Shown piece after piece: positions 25,387 through 31,563 of a stretch of DNA of 35,542 bases (positions are counted from its first letter, which is position 1; each line of letters opens with the position of its first letter). Location: positions 1-35,542 of the forward strand of contig JAAVDB010000017.1 of the NCBI GenBank assembly GCA_014802015.1, given 5' to 3'. Made by a program: the position numbers and the translations under genes. This DNA is from Bacteroides sp. Its GTDB lineage: Bacteria; Bacteroidota; Bacteroidia; Bacteroidales; Muribaculaceae. A model generated the notes under the pieces. The model searched no databases. It was not told where the DNA came from and saw nothing but the letters and a program-made list of their open reading frames with translations.

Positions 25387-27243
25387 TCAGAGTTTGCTGT
25401 CGATAGTCTTGATTTTGGCTTCGAGTTCGGCAAGATCGTCCTTCAGACGCTGCATGCGGCGCTGCATGTCACGCAGCATCGAGTCGGCATTCTTGGAGCG
25501 GGCCGAGAGAAATCCCATATTGTTCTCGTAGGTCTGCAACTCGCCGCGGCGCTGCTCGTAGGCACGGACCAGACGTTCACGCTCGCGATACAGCTTGTTG
25601 GTGTCACCGCCCATCTCGGAGAGCGAGCTGGCAAATGACTCCATGCGCGAGTCACGGCGCGCCATGTCAAACTTGGCATATATGTTGTTGACCACCTTGC
25701 GATATTCGTCATACACCTTATCCTTCTCGGCAAACGGCACGTGTCCTACACTCTGCCACTCGGCCTGAAGATTCTTGAGGGTTTTCAGAGCCTCCTCGCG
25801 CTCGGGTGTATTGGCTTCGAGAGCCTTGAGCTTACCGATTATCTCACGTTTCTGCTCAAGATTGGCACGCTCGTTACGGCGTGTGCCTGAGGTGCTCTTC
25901 TTTTTCTGCTCGAAGAAATAATCACATGCTGCAAGGAATCGGTGCCACACCTGGTCGGAATACTTCTTGGCTACCGCACCAATAGTCTTCCACTCCTTCT
26001 GCATGCGGGCGAGCTCATCGGATGTCGCACGCCAGTCGGTGCTGTCCTTGAGCGCCTCGGCGCGTTCACACAGTGCGATCTTGCGCTCGAGATTGGTGGC
26101 AAGCACATCTTTCATCTGCTTGAAGAACTCGGCCTTGGCGGCAAAAAATCTGTCGCACACGCCACGGAAACGGGCAAACAGCTCGGCATTGGCCTTACGT
26201 GAAGCATATCCGAGTTTCTTCCAGTCAGCCTGTGCGGCCATAAATTCCTTGGTCATCGCATCCCAGGCAGCGTATGTGCCGAGCGTTGAGAAGTCAAGAG
26301 CCTCGACACGCTCACAGATGGCCGTCTTGGCCTCTTCATTCTCGCGTTCGCGGGCCTTGCGCTCAACGAAATAATCCTGATAACGCTTATTGACCTCGGT
26401 AGAAAGCTCCTTGAAACGGCTCCAGATCTGCTCACGTACCTCTTTGGGCACGGGACCGACGGCACGCCACTGGTCGTGGAGCTCCTGCAGACGCCTGAAT
26501 GCCACGATAACATCCTCCTCGGCCTGAAGCTTTTCAGCCTCAGCTACGAGTGCCTCTTTCTCGGCGAGGTTCTTCTTGAAGTCATAATCGCGGAGTTCCT
26601 TATTGATCTTCAGCTGGTCGTAGAATTTCTCCACAGCCTCCTGATAATTCTTCCATATCTCGCTCGAATATTGCTGGGGCACCTCGCCTATCTCCTTAAA
26701 CTGAGTCTGGAGTTCACGCACCTCGGGGAAGACACGGTTGACGTTGTCAGCATCGGCACTCATAGCCACGAGCTTGTCAATGATCTCCTTCTTACGGTCG
26801 AGATTGGCCTGCAGTTCGGCTTCGATGGCTGCACGCTGGGCAGCCTTTTTCTCCTTAATGATTCCTGCCAGTTCTTTGAATGTCTCCTCCGTCTCGTCGA
26901 CAGCCGCCACGAATGCCTCGGGATCGTTACCCTCGACAGCCATGTAAGCCTCGCGCTCGGCCCGCAATTCGTCATTGCGGAGTGAATAAAACTGCTGTTT
27001 GAGTCTCGACACGCTGTCGGGCATGATCTCACCGGCCTCAAGCTCGGAGATGCGACGCATCTCGTCGATGATCTCGCTCTTGGTGAGAGATTTGCGTACA
27101 TGCAGGTCAGTAGATTCCTCAGCGACTGTTGTCTCTTCATCTGCCGTCATGGCCTCGGGAGACTCTTGATTGACAGGAAGTTCTTGATTCAAGGTGGTAT
27201 CCATTACCTCTTCAGGCTTCAGGATGGGGTCATTCAGTTCCAT
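25387..27243 (-). CDS. DUF349 repeat protein
   Basis: This 618-residue, highly charged, mostly helical cytoplasmic protein has five DUF349 units. Their cores are at about 179-208, 256-288, 336-369, 414-446 and 492-524. Each shows the pattern of a Trp or Phe, a (K/R)x(L/I/V)G turn and an (I/V/L)WxRF-like helix, for example LHDQWRAVGPVPKEVREQIW. The first unit has Phe for the usual Trp (LQTQFKEIG). Residues about 570-618 form a coiled coil. The first 50 residues are acidic and probably disordered. DUF349 proteins are widespread in Bacteroidetes but have no settled function, and I infer none. It is a single gene with its own promoter, divergent from tRNA-Leu. Confidence 0.92.
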   Translation of the reverse strand: MELNDPILKPEEVMDTTLNQELPVNQESPEAMTADEETTVAEESTDLHVRKSLTKSEIIDEMRRISELEAGEIMPDSVSRLKQQFYSLRNDELRAEREAYMAVEGNDPEAFVAAVDETEETFKELAGIIKEKKAAQRAAIEAELQANLDRKKEIIDKLVAMSADADNVNRVFPEVRELQTQFKEIGEVPQQYSSEIWKNYQEAVEKFYDQLKINKELRDYDFKKNLAEKEALVAEAEKLQAEEDVIVAFRRLQELHDQWRAVGPVPKEVREQIWSRFKELSTEVNKRYQDYFVERKARERENEEAKTAICERVEALDFSTLGTYAAWDAMTKEFMAAQADWKKLGYASRKANAELFARFRGVCDRFFAAKAEFFKQMKDVLATNLERKIALCERAEALKDSTDWRATSDELARMQKEWKTIGAVAKKYSDQVWHRFLAACDYFFEQKKKSTSGTRRNERANLEQKREIIGKLKALEANTPEREEALKTLKNLQAEWQSVGHVPFAEKDKVYDEYRKVVNNIYAKFDMARRDSRMESFASSLSEMGGDTNKLYRERERLVRAYEQRRGELQTYENNMGFLSARSKNADSMLRDMQRRMQRLKDDLAELEAKIKTIDSKL

Positions 27244-27296
27244 AACTTGGAGATAGATGATAATGTGAAAAACTATTCAGACTGCTAATTTATAAA

Positions 27297-27329
27297 CAAA
27301 TTATCGTAAATCCACATAAAATCGCCAAA
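27297..27329 (-). promoter_or_regulatory. Predicted promoter of the DUF349 gene
   Basis: On the minus strand TTTG (plus CAAA at 27326-27329) is followed after 21 bp by ATAATTTG (27297-27304), which keeps the TTTG half of the -7 box. The leader would be about 45 nt. Confidence 0.5.
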
Positions 27330-27383
27330 AAATCATCTGTCACGGCGTAAAAAAATAAAAAGCAACACTTTTACAATCGCAAA

Positions 27384-27415
27384 TTTGCACATTTCGCATA
27401 ATAACCTTACCTTTG
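27384..27415 (+). promoter_or_regulatory. Promoter of tRNA-Leu
   Basis: TTTG at 27384-27387, exactly 20 bp, then TACCTTTG at 27408-27415. This is a full match to the Bacteroidetes consensus. The predicted start near 27422 leaves a 5' leader of about 23 nt. Confidence 0.85.
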
Positions 27416-27444
27416 TCAACGGTTAAGAAATCACAACCTCACCC

Positions 27445-27526
27445 GCGCATGTGGCGTAATTGGTAGCCGCGTTAGACTTAGGATCTAATGACTCAGGTCG
27501 TGGGGGTTCGAGTCCCTTCATGCGCA
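27445..27526 (+). tRNA. tRNA-Leu (anticodon TAG)
   Basis: The acceptor GCGCATG (27445-27451) pairs with CATGCGC (27519-27525), followed by discriminator A. The anticodon stem TTAGA/TCTAA closes the loop CTTAGGA with anticodon TAG, reading CUA/CUN leucine codons. The T arm is GGGGGTTCGAGTCCC-like. The 82-nt length and long variable arm fit the class II leucine type. CCA is not encoded. Confidence 0.95.
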
Positions 27527-27531
27527 CTAAA

Positions 27532-27577
27532 AATGGCGAGGAGTTTCCATCAGGAAGCTCCTCGTCATTTTATTTTG
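27532..27577 (+). terminator. Terminator after tRNA-Leu
   Basis: A 17-bp stem with two wobbles runs from AATGGCGAGGAGTTTCC to GGAAGCTCCTCGTCATT around the loop ATCA. It is followed by TTATTTTG. Confidence 0.85.
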
Positions 27578-27611
27578 ATCAAGGACTTAATATGCAATGC
27601 AAGTCCTTGAT
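27578..27611. repeat. 11-bp perfect inverted repeat between tRNA-Leu and the reductase gene
   Basis: ATCAAGGACTT at 27578-27588 and AAGTCCTTGAT at 27601-27611 surround a 12-nt loop. It is in the 3' region of the minus-strand reductase gene but lacks a T run on that strand. Confidence 0.6.
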
Positions 27612-27644
27612 ACAGTATTATCTCCCCGCTTCCACAAATATTTG

Positions 27645-28202
27645 TTATTGGGTAACAGGATCTAAAAATCTCTCGGCGAGCGCGGCTGCCTGTGCGCAAC
27701 CGTCTGTCTTATCGATGTCACCCTCGACAAAAACTCCGGGGACAAGCACCTCACCTACGATGTCCCACTTCAGAAGAGCGGCCGTGCGCTCCAGCGGCAT
27801 TCTCACGCCATCCATCACTGACGGGTCATGCTCCTCACAGCAGCATATCAGACCCATTTTCTTTCCCGAGATAGGTTTCTCAGCTACACAGAACGAGAAT
27901 ACGCGATCAATTACACCCTTGATCTGAGCAGGGATGGAATACCAGTAGACCGGCATCGCATAGACTATTGCATCAGCATCAAGGATGTGGGGCGCGATGG
28001 CATTGAAATCATCATCAAACGAACAGGCATTACCGGTCTTGAAACATGTCATACAAGCATGGCAGCCACCTATTTTCATCATCGCGGCATCAAAACGGAT
28101 CACGTCATGCCCTTTTGCCTCGGCCGCCTTTATAAATGAATCAACCATGGCAAACGTATTGCCATTCTTTCGGGGACTTCCGGTAATAACTGTTATTTTC
28201 AT
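27645..28202 (-). CDS. Flavodoxin-fold NAD(P)H-dependent FMN reductase-like protein
   Basis: The 185-residue protein starts with the flavin phosphate-binding loop MKITVITGSPRKNGNTFAM. It has the iron-sulfur-flavoprotein-like cysteine segment GGCHACMTCFKTGNAC at about 46-61, followed by the DDDF and YAMPVYWYSIPAQIKGVIDR motifs. Proteins of this type bind FMN and reduce quinones, nitro compounds or other electrophiles. Whether the cysteines hold a cluster is unclear: the spacing resembles the family, but many members lack a cluster. Its ATG overlaps the stop of the upstream lumazine-binding-like gene by 4 bp (ATGA), so the two form an operon. A divergent HxlR regulator suggests induction by reactive electrophiles or redox stress (inference). 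Confidence 0.87.
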   Translation of the reverse strand: MKITVITGSPRKNGNTFAMVDSFIKAAEAKGHDVIRFDAAMMKIGGCHACMTCFKTGNACSFDDDFNAIAPHILDADAIVYAMPVYWYSIPAQIKGVIDRVFSFCVAEKPISGKKMGLICCCEEHDPSVMDGVRMPLERTAALLKWDIVGEVLVPGVFVEGDIDKTDGCAQAAALAERFLDPVTQ

Positions 28203-28582
28203 TTTTTTATTGTATTGGAATTCTGATTATATGCTTTGGCCACACATTTCCATTCACCGTCGAGCTTGAGCAGAAGCAGAAAATCGGTAAAATCTATGCG
28301 GCCGCCCCAGCCCTCCTCAAGGACACGCACCACGGCGACAGTCTCCTCGACGGCAAGCACATCGATACGGGCCTTGAAGTTATCGCCGGCACCGACCGTA
28401 TCGACGTTGTGATAGAACTGTTCGATCGAGCCATGTTCAAGCACTCCGTCAAGCATTCCGAACAGGACGGCGTCTGAGGTGAAAAGGTCCTTGGCATACT
28501 CACTGTTACCCTCAGCCACACTCTTCACAAACTTGGCGGCGGCCTCCTCGACGGCCGCGTACTCCATGATCTTATCTCTCAT
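28199..28582 (-). CDS. NTF2-like / putative lumazine-binding protein
   Basis: The open frame extends further upstream, but the preferred start is the ATG at 28582 (MRDKIMEYAAVEEAAAKFV). The predicted promoter and the conserved helical start fit it, and the 21 residues before it look non-coding. The 127-residue protein has the cone-shaped NTF2/SnoaL pattern: two N-terminal helices, the phrase FTSDAVLFGMLDGVLEHGSIEQFY, then strands ending TDFLLLLKLDGEWKCVAKAY. It most resembles the small lumazine-binding-like group. Its substrate is unknown. It is first in a two-gene operon with the FMN reductase-like protein. Confidence 0.8.
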   Translation of the reverse strand: MRDKIMEYAAVEEAAAKFVKSVAEGNSEYAKDLFTSDAVLFGMLDGVLEHGSIEQFYHNVDTVGAGDNFKARIDVLAVEETVAVVRVLEEGWGGRIDFTDFLLLLKLDGEWKCVAKAYNQNSNTIKK

Positions 28583-28614
28583 ACTAATATGTTTTCTTGT
28601 TAAATTATTCTGCA

Positions 28615-28646
28615 CAAATTTACGATGGTATTGTAATTGAATCAAG
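28615..28646 (-). promoter_or_regulatory. Promoter of the NTF2-like/reductase operon
   Basis: On the minus strand CTTG (28643-28646) is followed after 20 bp by TAAATTTG (28615-28622), a full -7 match with a three-of-four -33. The -33 box directly abuts the inverted repeat at 28647. Confidence 0.6.
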
Positions 28647-28685
28647 TACCGAAAAAATATTCGTATATGGAATCTTTTTTCGGTA
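28647..28685. promoter_or_regulatory. Candidate HxlR operator (16-bp inverted repeat)
   Basis: TACCGAAAAAATATTC at 28647-28662 and GAATCTTTTTTCGGTA at 28670-28685 are inverted copies with 15 of 16 positions matching, separated by 7 bp. It fills exactly the gap between the two divergent -33 boxes, so a dimer bound here could control both promoters. Assignment to the neighbouring HxlR protein is inference. Confidence 0.7.
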
Positions 28686-28686
28686 T

Positions 28687-28717
28687 TCTGATTTTCAAGT
28701 ATTTTTCAATAACTTTG
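28687..28717 (+). promoter_or_regulatory. Promoter of the HxlR regulator gene
   Basis: TCTG at 28687-28690, 19 bp, then TAACTTTG at 28710-28717. The -33 box begins one base after the inverted repeat ends. The leader would be about 10 nt. Confidence 0.6.
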
Positions 28718-28733
28718 CGACAAAATAATTGCC

Positions 28734-29090
28734 ATGGCCTACGAAAAGAAGATTCCGGTCGACCTCGACTGTCCACTACGGCTCACGATGAGCCTCATCG
28801 ATTCAAAATGGAAATCCTGTATACTTGACGAGCTACGCTCAGGCGAGAACATACGTCCCAGCGAGCTGCACCGACGCCTCCCCGAGGCTGCGCCGCGGGT
28901 GCTGGACATACAGTTGAAAGAGATGGTAGATGACGGCCTTGTCACCAAGACGATCTATCCCGAGCTACCACCGCGTTCCGAATACCGCATCACCGATCTG
29001 GGCCGCACACTGATACCCATTATCGACTCCATGCTACGTTGGGGCGAAGAGCACTTCGACCTGTTCATCAATAAATACGGAAATAAATAA
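28734..29090 (+). CDS. HxlR-family winged-helix transcriptional regulator
   Basis: The 118-residue protein covers one winged-helix domain. It matches the HxlR plan: N-terminal Cys (C13 in LDCPLRLTMSLIDSKWKSCIL), then ILDELRSGENIRPSELHRRLP, recognition helix ending in LDIQLKEMVDDGLVTKTIYPELPPRSEYRITDLG and a C-terminal dimer helix. Related regulators (YodB, HypR) sense quinones, diamide or hypochlorite through the Cys equivalent to C13. It is divergent from the reductase operon and the 16-bp inverted repeat lies exactly between their promoters. A plausible role is redox-sensitive repression of the reductase; this is inference from family and layout. The ATG at 28734 lies close behind its promoter. 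Confidence 0.92.
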   Translation: MAYEKKIPVDLDCPLRLTMSLIDSKWKSCILDELRSGENIRPSELHRRLPEAAPRVLDIQLKEMVDDGLVTKTIYPELPPRSEYRITDLGRTLIPIIDSMLRWGEEHFDLFINKYGNK

Positions 29091-29107
29091 CACGATTCAA
29101 CACAACC

Positions 29108-29737
29108 ATGAAACGCCTACTCATCCAGTTCATGTGTATTCTTGCGGTGGCGACCGTACAGGCACAGCAGATCAACCTAAAATATGAAAACAAGACCAAT
29201 ACACTGCCCGACGTCATGCAGCAATATTTCAACATGCAAAAAGTCAAGCATTTGAGCGCAAGCATCACCGGTGATTTCAAGGGCAAAAGAGTCCGGCTGA
29301 AAAAAGTGTCGTGCGACAAGGGTACATTTTCAGAACGCGAACTGTTTCCCGACGCTGTCCATATAATATTCAAAGACAGCATCAAGACATTTGACTTTAT
29401 GGCGATCCCTTACGGACAGGACAGTGTCTGCGTCTCAGGCTTCTATCCCAAAGACAACTATCCGCTGTTCAACGACACTGTGCCGGGCGGCATGTTTAAA
29501 ATACTTATGGAGACTTATACTCCCGGTGACGGGCCGGATATACCCATCATGTCCTACTCATCAGGTATTCCTACGAAATTCGGGTCATATTATTGCGGAC
29601 TACGTGATTCTGGTGTGAATCCATGGAAATGGCATGAGAAATACGGTATAGACAACTACGTATTCTACACCGTACGTTTTGAGGAGGATACGCCCCCCGA
29701 CCCTAATGAGCCAAACTACATAAAAATATCCCTGTAA
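29108..29737 (+). CDS. Exported protein of unknown function
   Basis: The 209-residue protein has a signal peptide (MKRLLIQFMCILAVATVQA, cleavage before QQ at about 20). I do not recognise a domain. The mature part has mixed strands and an early segment NTLPDVMQQYFNMQKVKHLSA. Toward the end come KFGSYYCGLRDSG and an aromatic segment NPWKWHEKYGIDNYVFYTVRF. Only two cysteines are in the mature chain apart from one in VSCDKG. No lipobox is seen, so it is probably periplasmic or secreted. It starts 17 bp after the HxlR stop, so it may be in the same transcript, and ends at a strong hairpin shared with the convergent Sel1 gene. Function cannot be assigned. Confidence 0.8.
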   Translation: MKRLLIQFMCILAVATVQAQQINLKYENKTNTLPDVMQQYFNMQKVKHLSASITGDFKGKRVRLKKVSCDKGTFSERELFPDAVHIIFKDSIKTFDFMAIPYGQDSVCVSGFYPKDNYPLFNDTVPGGMFKILMETYTPGDGPDIPIMSYSSGIPTKFGSYYCGLRDSGVNPWKWHEKYGIDNYVFYTVRFEEDTPPDPNEPNYIKISL

Positions 29738-29759
29738 AGTACAAATTACCCAAAAGTCA

Positions 29760-29820
29760 CCGGTCGGAATTATGATACACATCAGTCAAGTGATATATCA
29801 TAATTCCGGCCGGCTTATAT
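29760..29820. terminator. Bidirectional terminator between convergent genes
   Basis: An 18-bp stem with one G-T pair joins 29760-29777 (CCGGTCGGAATTATGATA) and 29796-29813 around an 18-nt loop. On the plus strand CTTATATGTTTTTC follows; on the minus strand TGACTTTTGGG follows. It can serve both the exported protein and the Sel1 gene. Confidence 0.75.
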
Positions 29821-29825
29821 GTTTT

Positions 29826-31019
29826 TCAATCCGGAATCTTCTCAACGATCTTATATGCTGCAAGACTGCCCAGCTCGGCTGCCTTACGTGTATAGCTGTC
29901 AGCCTTGGCAGAATTAGCCTTCACGCCGTCACCTCTGCGGTACAGATCAGCCATCCGCTCATACACCAGCGCAAGCGCAGGCTTGGGGAGGTGACCACCG
30001 GCTATGACAGGTTCGTAACATTTGCTTATGAAGTCACCCGAATGATTGAGAAACTCATCGTTATAACTCATACTGCCTAAAAAGAAGAGCGACCATTCAT
30101 CACCCCTTTCGGCAGCTATCTGACGGTAAATCAGGCTACCTTTGTAGCCCTGTTGATAGATAGGCTCATCTTTCAGCGGATGGCCCTTCAGGTCATTCCA
30201 TGCATCACCGAGAGTGAAGGCATTACGTACGGATGCCGTGTTCTTATCGTCGCCGAATCGTTCTCCCCGCAGAGGCAACTGCAGGTGTGAGCGTGCGGCA
30301 TCACAACCCAGATCACCCGAAACGTATGTCCAGAAGAATGCATCGGGCATATCGACATCGCCATACCATTTGCGCTGAAGGGCCATTCCATAATCGGAAG
30401 CGCCATGCGCATCACCAAGTTCCGATGCACGGCGGAAGTATTCACGGGCCTTGGCATAGTCTTTCTTCACACCTTGCCCCTTCTCGCACATCTCGCCCAT
30501 TACTGTGAGTGCAAATGGAATGTTGTCAGGACCAGCGGCCTTAAAATAGCGCCACGCCTTATCATAGTCCTTCTGATTGCTATAGTATATGCCCAGATAG
30601 TCCGAGGCCGTTTTGTTGCCTGATTTCGCAGATTCTTCCAACAGGCGGACGCCTTCGGATGTCTTGCCGGGAAATTTATAACGCGTCTTGTAGAATGTGT
30701 AGAGATAGCCGAGTTCAGCCTTGGCACGGTTATTCTTCTCAGCAACCAGCTGAAGACACCTGGCAGCAAGCTCATCGTTCCAGACCTTGTGATAGAGCGC
30801 CTTGTCCACCACCCCATCGGCCGAGAGTCGGCCTTGTGAATAAGCCTTGCGCACGGACTCGTAAAGAGCATCGGCCTTCTGTCGGGACGCTGGCGAGACA
30901 GTGACATGAACTTCGTCAGGAGAAATATATCGCCGTTGCGTTGACGGAGTCTTACGGGCGGCCTGCACCGAAACACCCAGTGCAAGTATCGAGATAAGCA
31001 TAATGAGTTTCTTCATCAT
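29826..31019 (-). CDS. Exported Sel1-repeat (TPR-like) protein
   Basis: The 397-residue protein has a signal peptide (MMKKLIMLISILALGVSVQA, cleavage after about residue 20). It contains Sel1-like repeats, paired helices of about 36 residues used for protein-protein contact. The clearest are AKAELGYLYTFY...GVRLLEESAKSGN (about 94-133), TASDYLGIYYSNQKDYDKAWRYF (about 135-157), MGEMCEKGQGVKKDYAKARE (about 174-193) and a C-terminal pair, YERMADLYRRGDGVKANSAK (about 354-373) and SYTRKAAELGSLAAYK. The middle part (about 225-340) is less regular. Such proteins act as periplasmic scaffolds in signalling or secretion; no partner is indicated here. It follows the tRNA-Lys terminator on the same strand. 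Confidence 0.85.
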   Translation of the reverse strand: MMKKLIMLISILALGVSVQAARKTPSTQRRYISPDEVHVTVSPASRQKADALYESVRKAYSQGRLSADGVVDKALYHKVWNDELAARCLQLVAEKNNRAKAELGYLYTFYKTRYKFPGKTSEGVRLLEESAKSGNKTASDYLGIYYSNQKDYDKAWRYFKAAGPDNIPFALTVMGEMCEKGQGVKKDYAKAREYFRRASELGDAHGASDYGMALQRKWYGDVDMPDAFFWTYVSGDLGCDAARSHLQLPLRGERFGDDKNTASVRNAFTLGDAWNDLKGHPLKDEPIYQQGYKGSLIYRQIAAERGDEWSLFFLGSMSYNDEFLNHSGDFISKCYEPVIAGGHLPKPALALVYERMADLYRRGDGVKANSAKADSYTRKAAELGSLAAYKIVEKIPD

Positions 31020-31085
31020 CGGATGTGTTTAAGAGTGAAATAGTAATAAATAAACAAGGCATCCATTAAAAAAGTTTAAAATCCT

Positions 31086-31115
31086 CAAAATTGGCTTATT
31101 ACCCTCATTCACAAA
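31086..31115 (-). promoter_or_regulatory. Weak candidate promoter of the Sel1 gene
   Basis: On the minus strand TTTG (plus CAAA at 31112-31115) and CAATTTTG (31086-31093) are separated by 18 bp. The spacing is short and the -7 box has one mismatch. Confidence 0.3.
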
Positions 31116-31126
31116 GCCACATATAC

Positions 31127-31167
31127 AAAAAAAGGAAAGCAGCTACAATTCTGTAACTGCTTTCCTT
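31127..31167 (-). terminator. Terminator after tRNA-Lys
   Basis: A 14-bp stem with one wobble joins 31134-31147 and 31152-31165 around a 4-nt loop. On the minus strand it is followed by TTTTTTT. Confidence 0.92.
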
Positions 31168-31168
31168 G

Positions 31169-31241
31169 TGACCTCGGAGAGGCTCGAACTCTCGACCCAC
31201 TGATTAAGAGTCAGTTGCTCTACCAACTGAGCTACGAAGTC
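31169..31241 (-). tRNA. tRNA-Lys (anticodon CTT)
   Basis: On the minus strand the acceptor GACTTCG pairs with CGAGGTC with one G-T pair, then discriminator A. The D arm is AGCTCAGTTGGTAGAGC, and the anticodon stem ACTGA/TCAGT closes CTCTTAA with anticodon CTT. The T arm has GAGAGTTCGAGCCTCTC. The length is 73 nt and CCA is not encoded. Confidence 0.96.
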
Positions 31242-31307
31242 ATTTTTATTATCAAGGTTGATTTTTGATTTTCAACCTTTGTTGAGGTCTCTCCCTCATT
31301 TGCGTTG

Positions 31308-31339
31308 CAAAGGTAGGGAGTTTTTTTGAACTGACCAAA
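31308..31339 (-). promoter_or_regulatory. Promoter of tRNA-Lys
   Basis: On the minus strand TTTG (plus CAAA at 31336-31339), exactly 20 bp, then TACCTTTG (plus CAAAGGTA at 31308-31315). The -7 sequence is identical to that of the tRNA-Leu promoter. The leader is about 60 nt. Confidence 0.85.
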
Positions 31340-31458
31340 TTTTTCTGAGAAAAAATTGCATTTTCTATGCATTTTTTTGATTTTGCATGTCGGAAGGCCT
31401 ATTTTCACCTATTATAATAGCAGTGTCGGACTCGTCGCCACCTCAATCAGCGATAGTG

Positions 31459-31495
31459 CGAAAACGCCTCCCTACCCTTGGCGGGCGGGAGGCGT
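31459..31495 (-). terminator. Terminator after the RNase G gene
   Basis: ACGCCTCCC at 31464-31472 pairs with GGGAGGCGT at 31487-31495. On the minus strand the stem is followed by TTTTCGC, a short T run. It is about 70 nt beyond the stop codon. Confidence 0.65.
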
Positions 31496-31563
31496 GATGA
31501 TGGAATGGGCGGCTCGGCCGGTCCCTGACTGCGGGACTTCGGACCGCGGCCTGACGAGGAAGG

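Larger units (their letters stand above)
31242..31563. other. Non-coding spacer between tRNA-Lys and RNase G
   Basis: It holds the tRNA-Lys promoter (31308-31339), an 8-bp inverted repeat AAGGTTGA/TCAACCTT in the tRNA leader, the RNase G terminator hairpin (31464-31495) and a GC-rich foldable stretch at 31516-31551. A 74-codon plus-strand open frame here crosses these signals and looks non-coding. Confidence 0.7.

Noticed and set aside
28583-28645. 21-residue N-terminal extension of the NTF2-like protein
   Set aside because: It would cover the predicted promoter; the ATG at 28582 fits the domain start.
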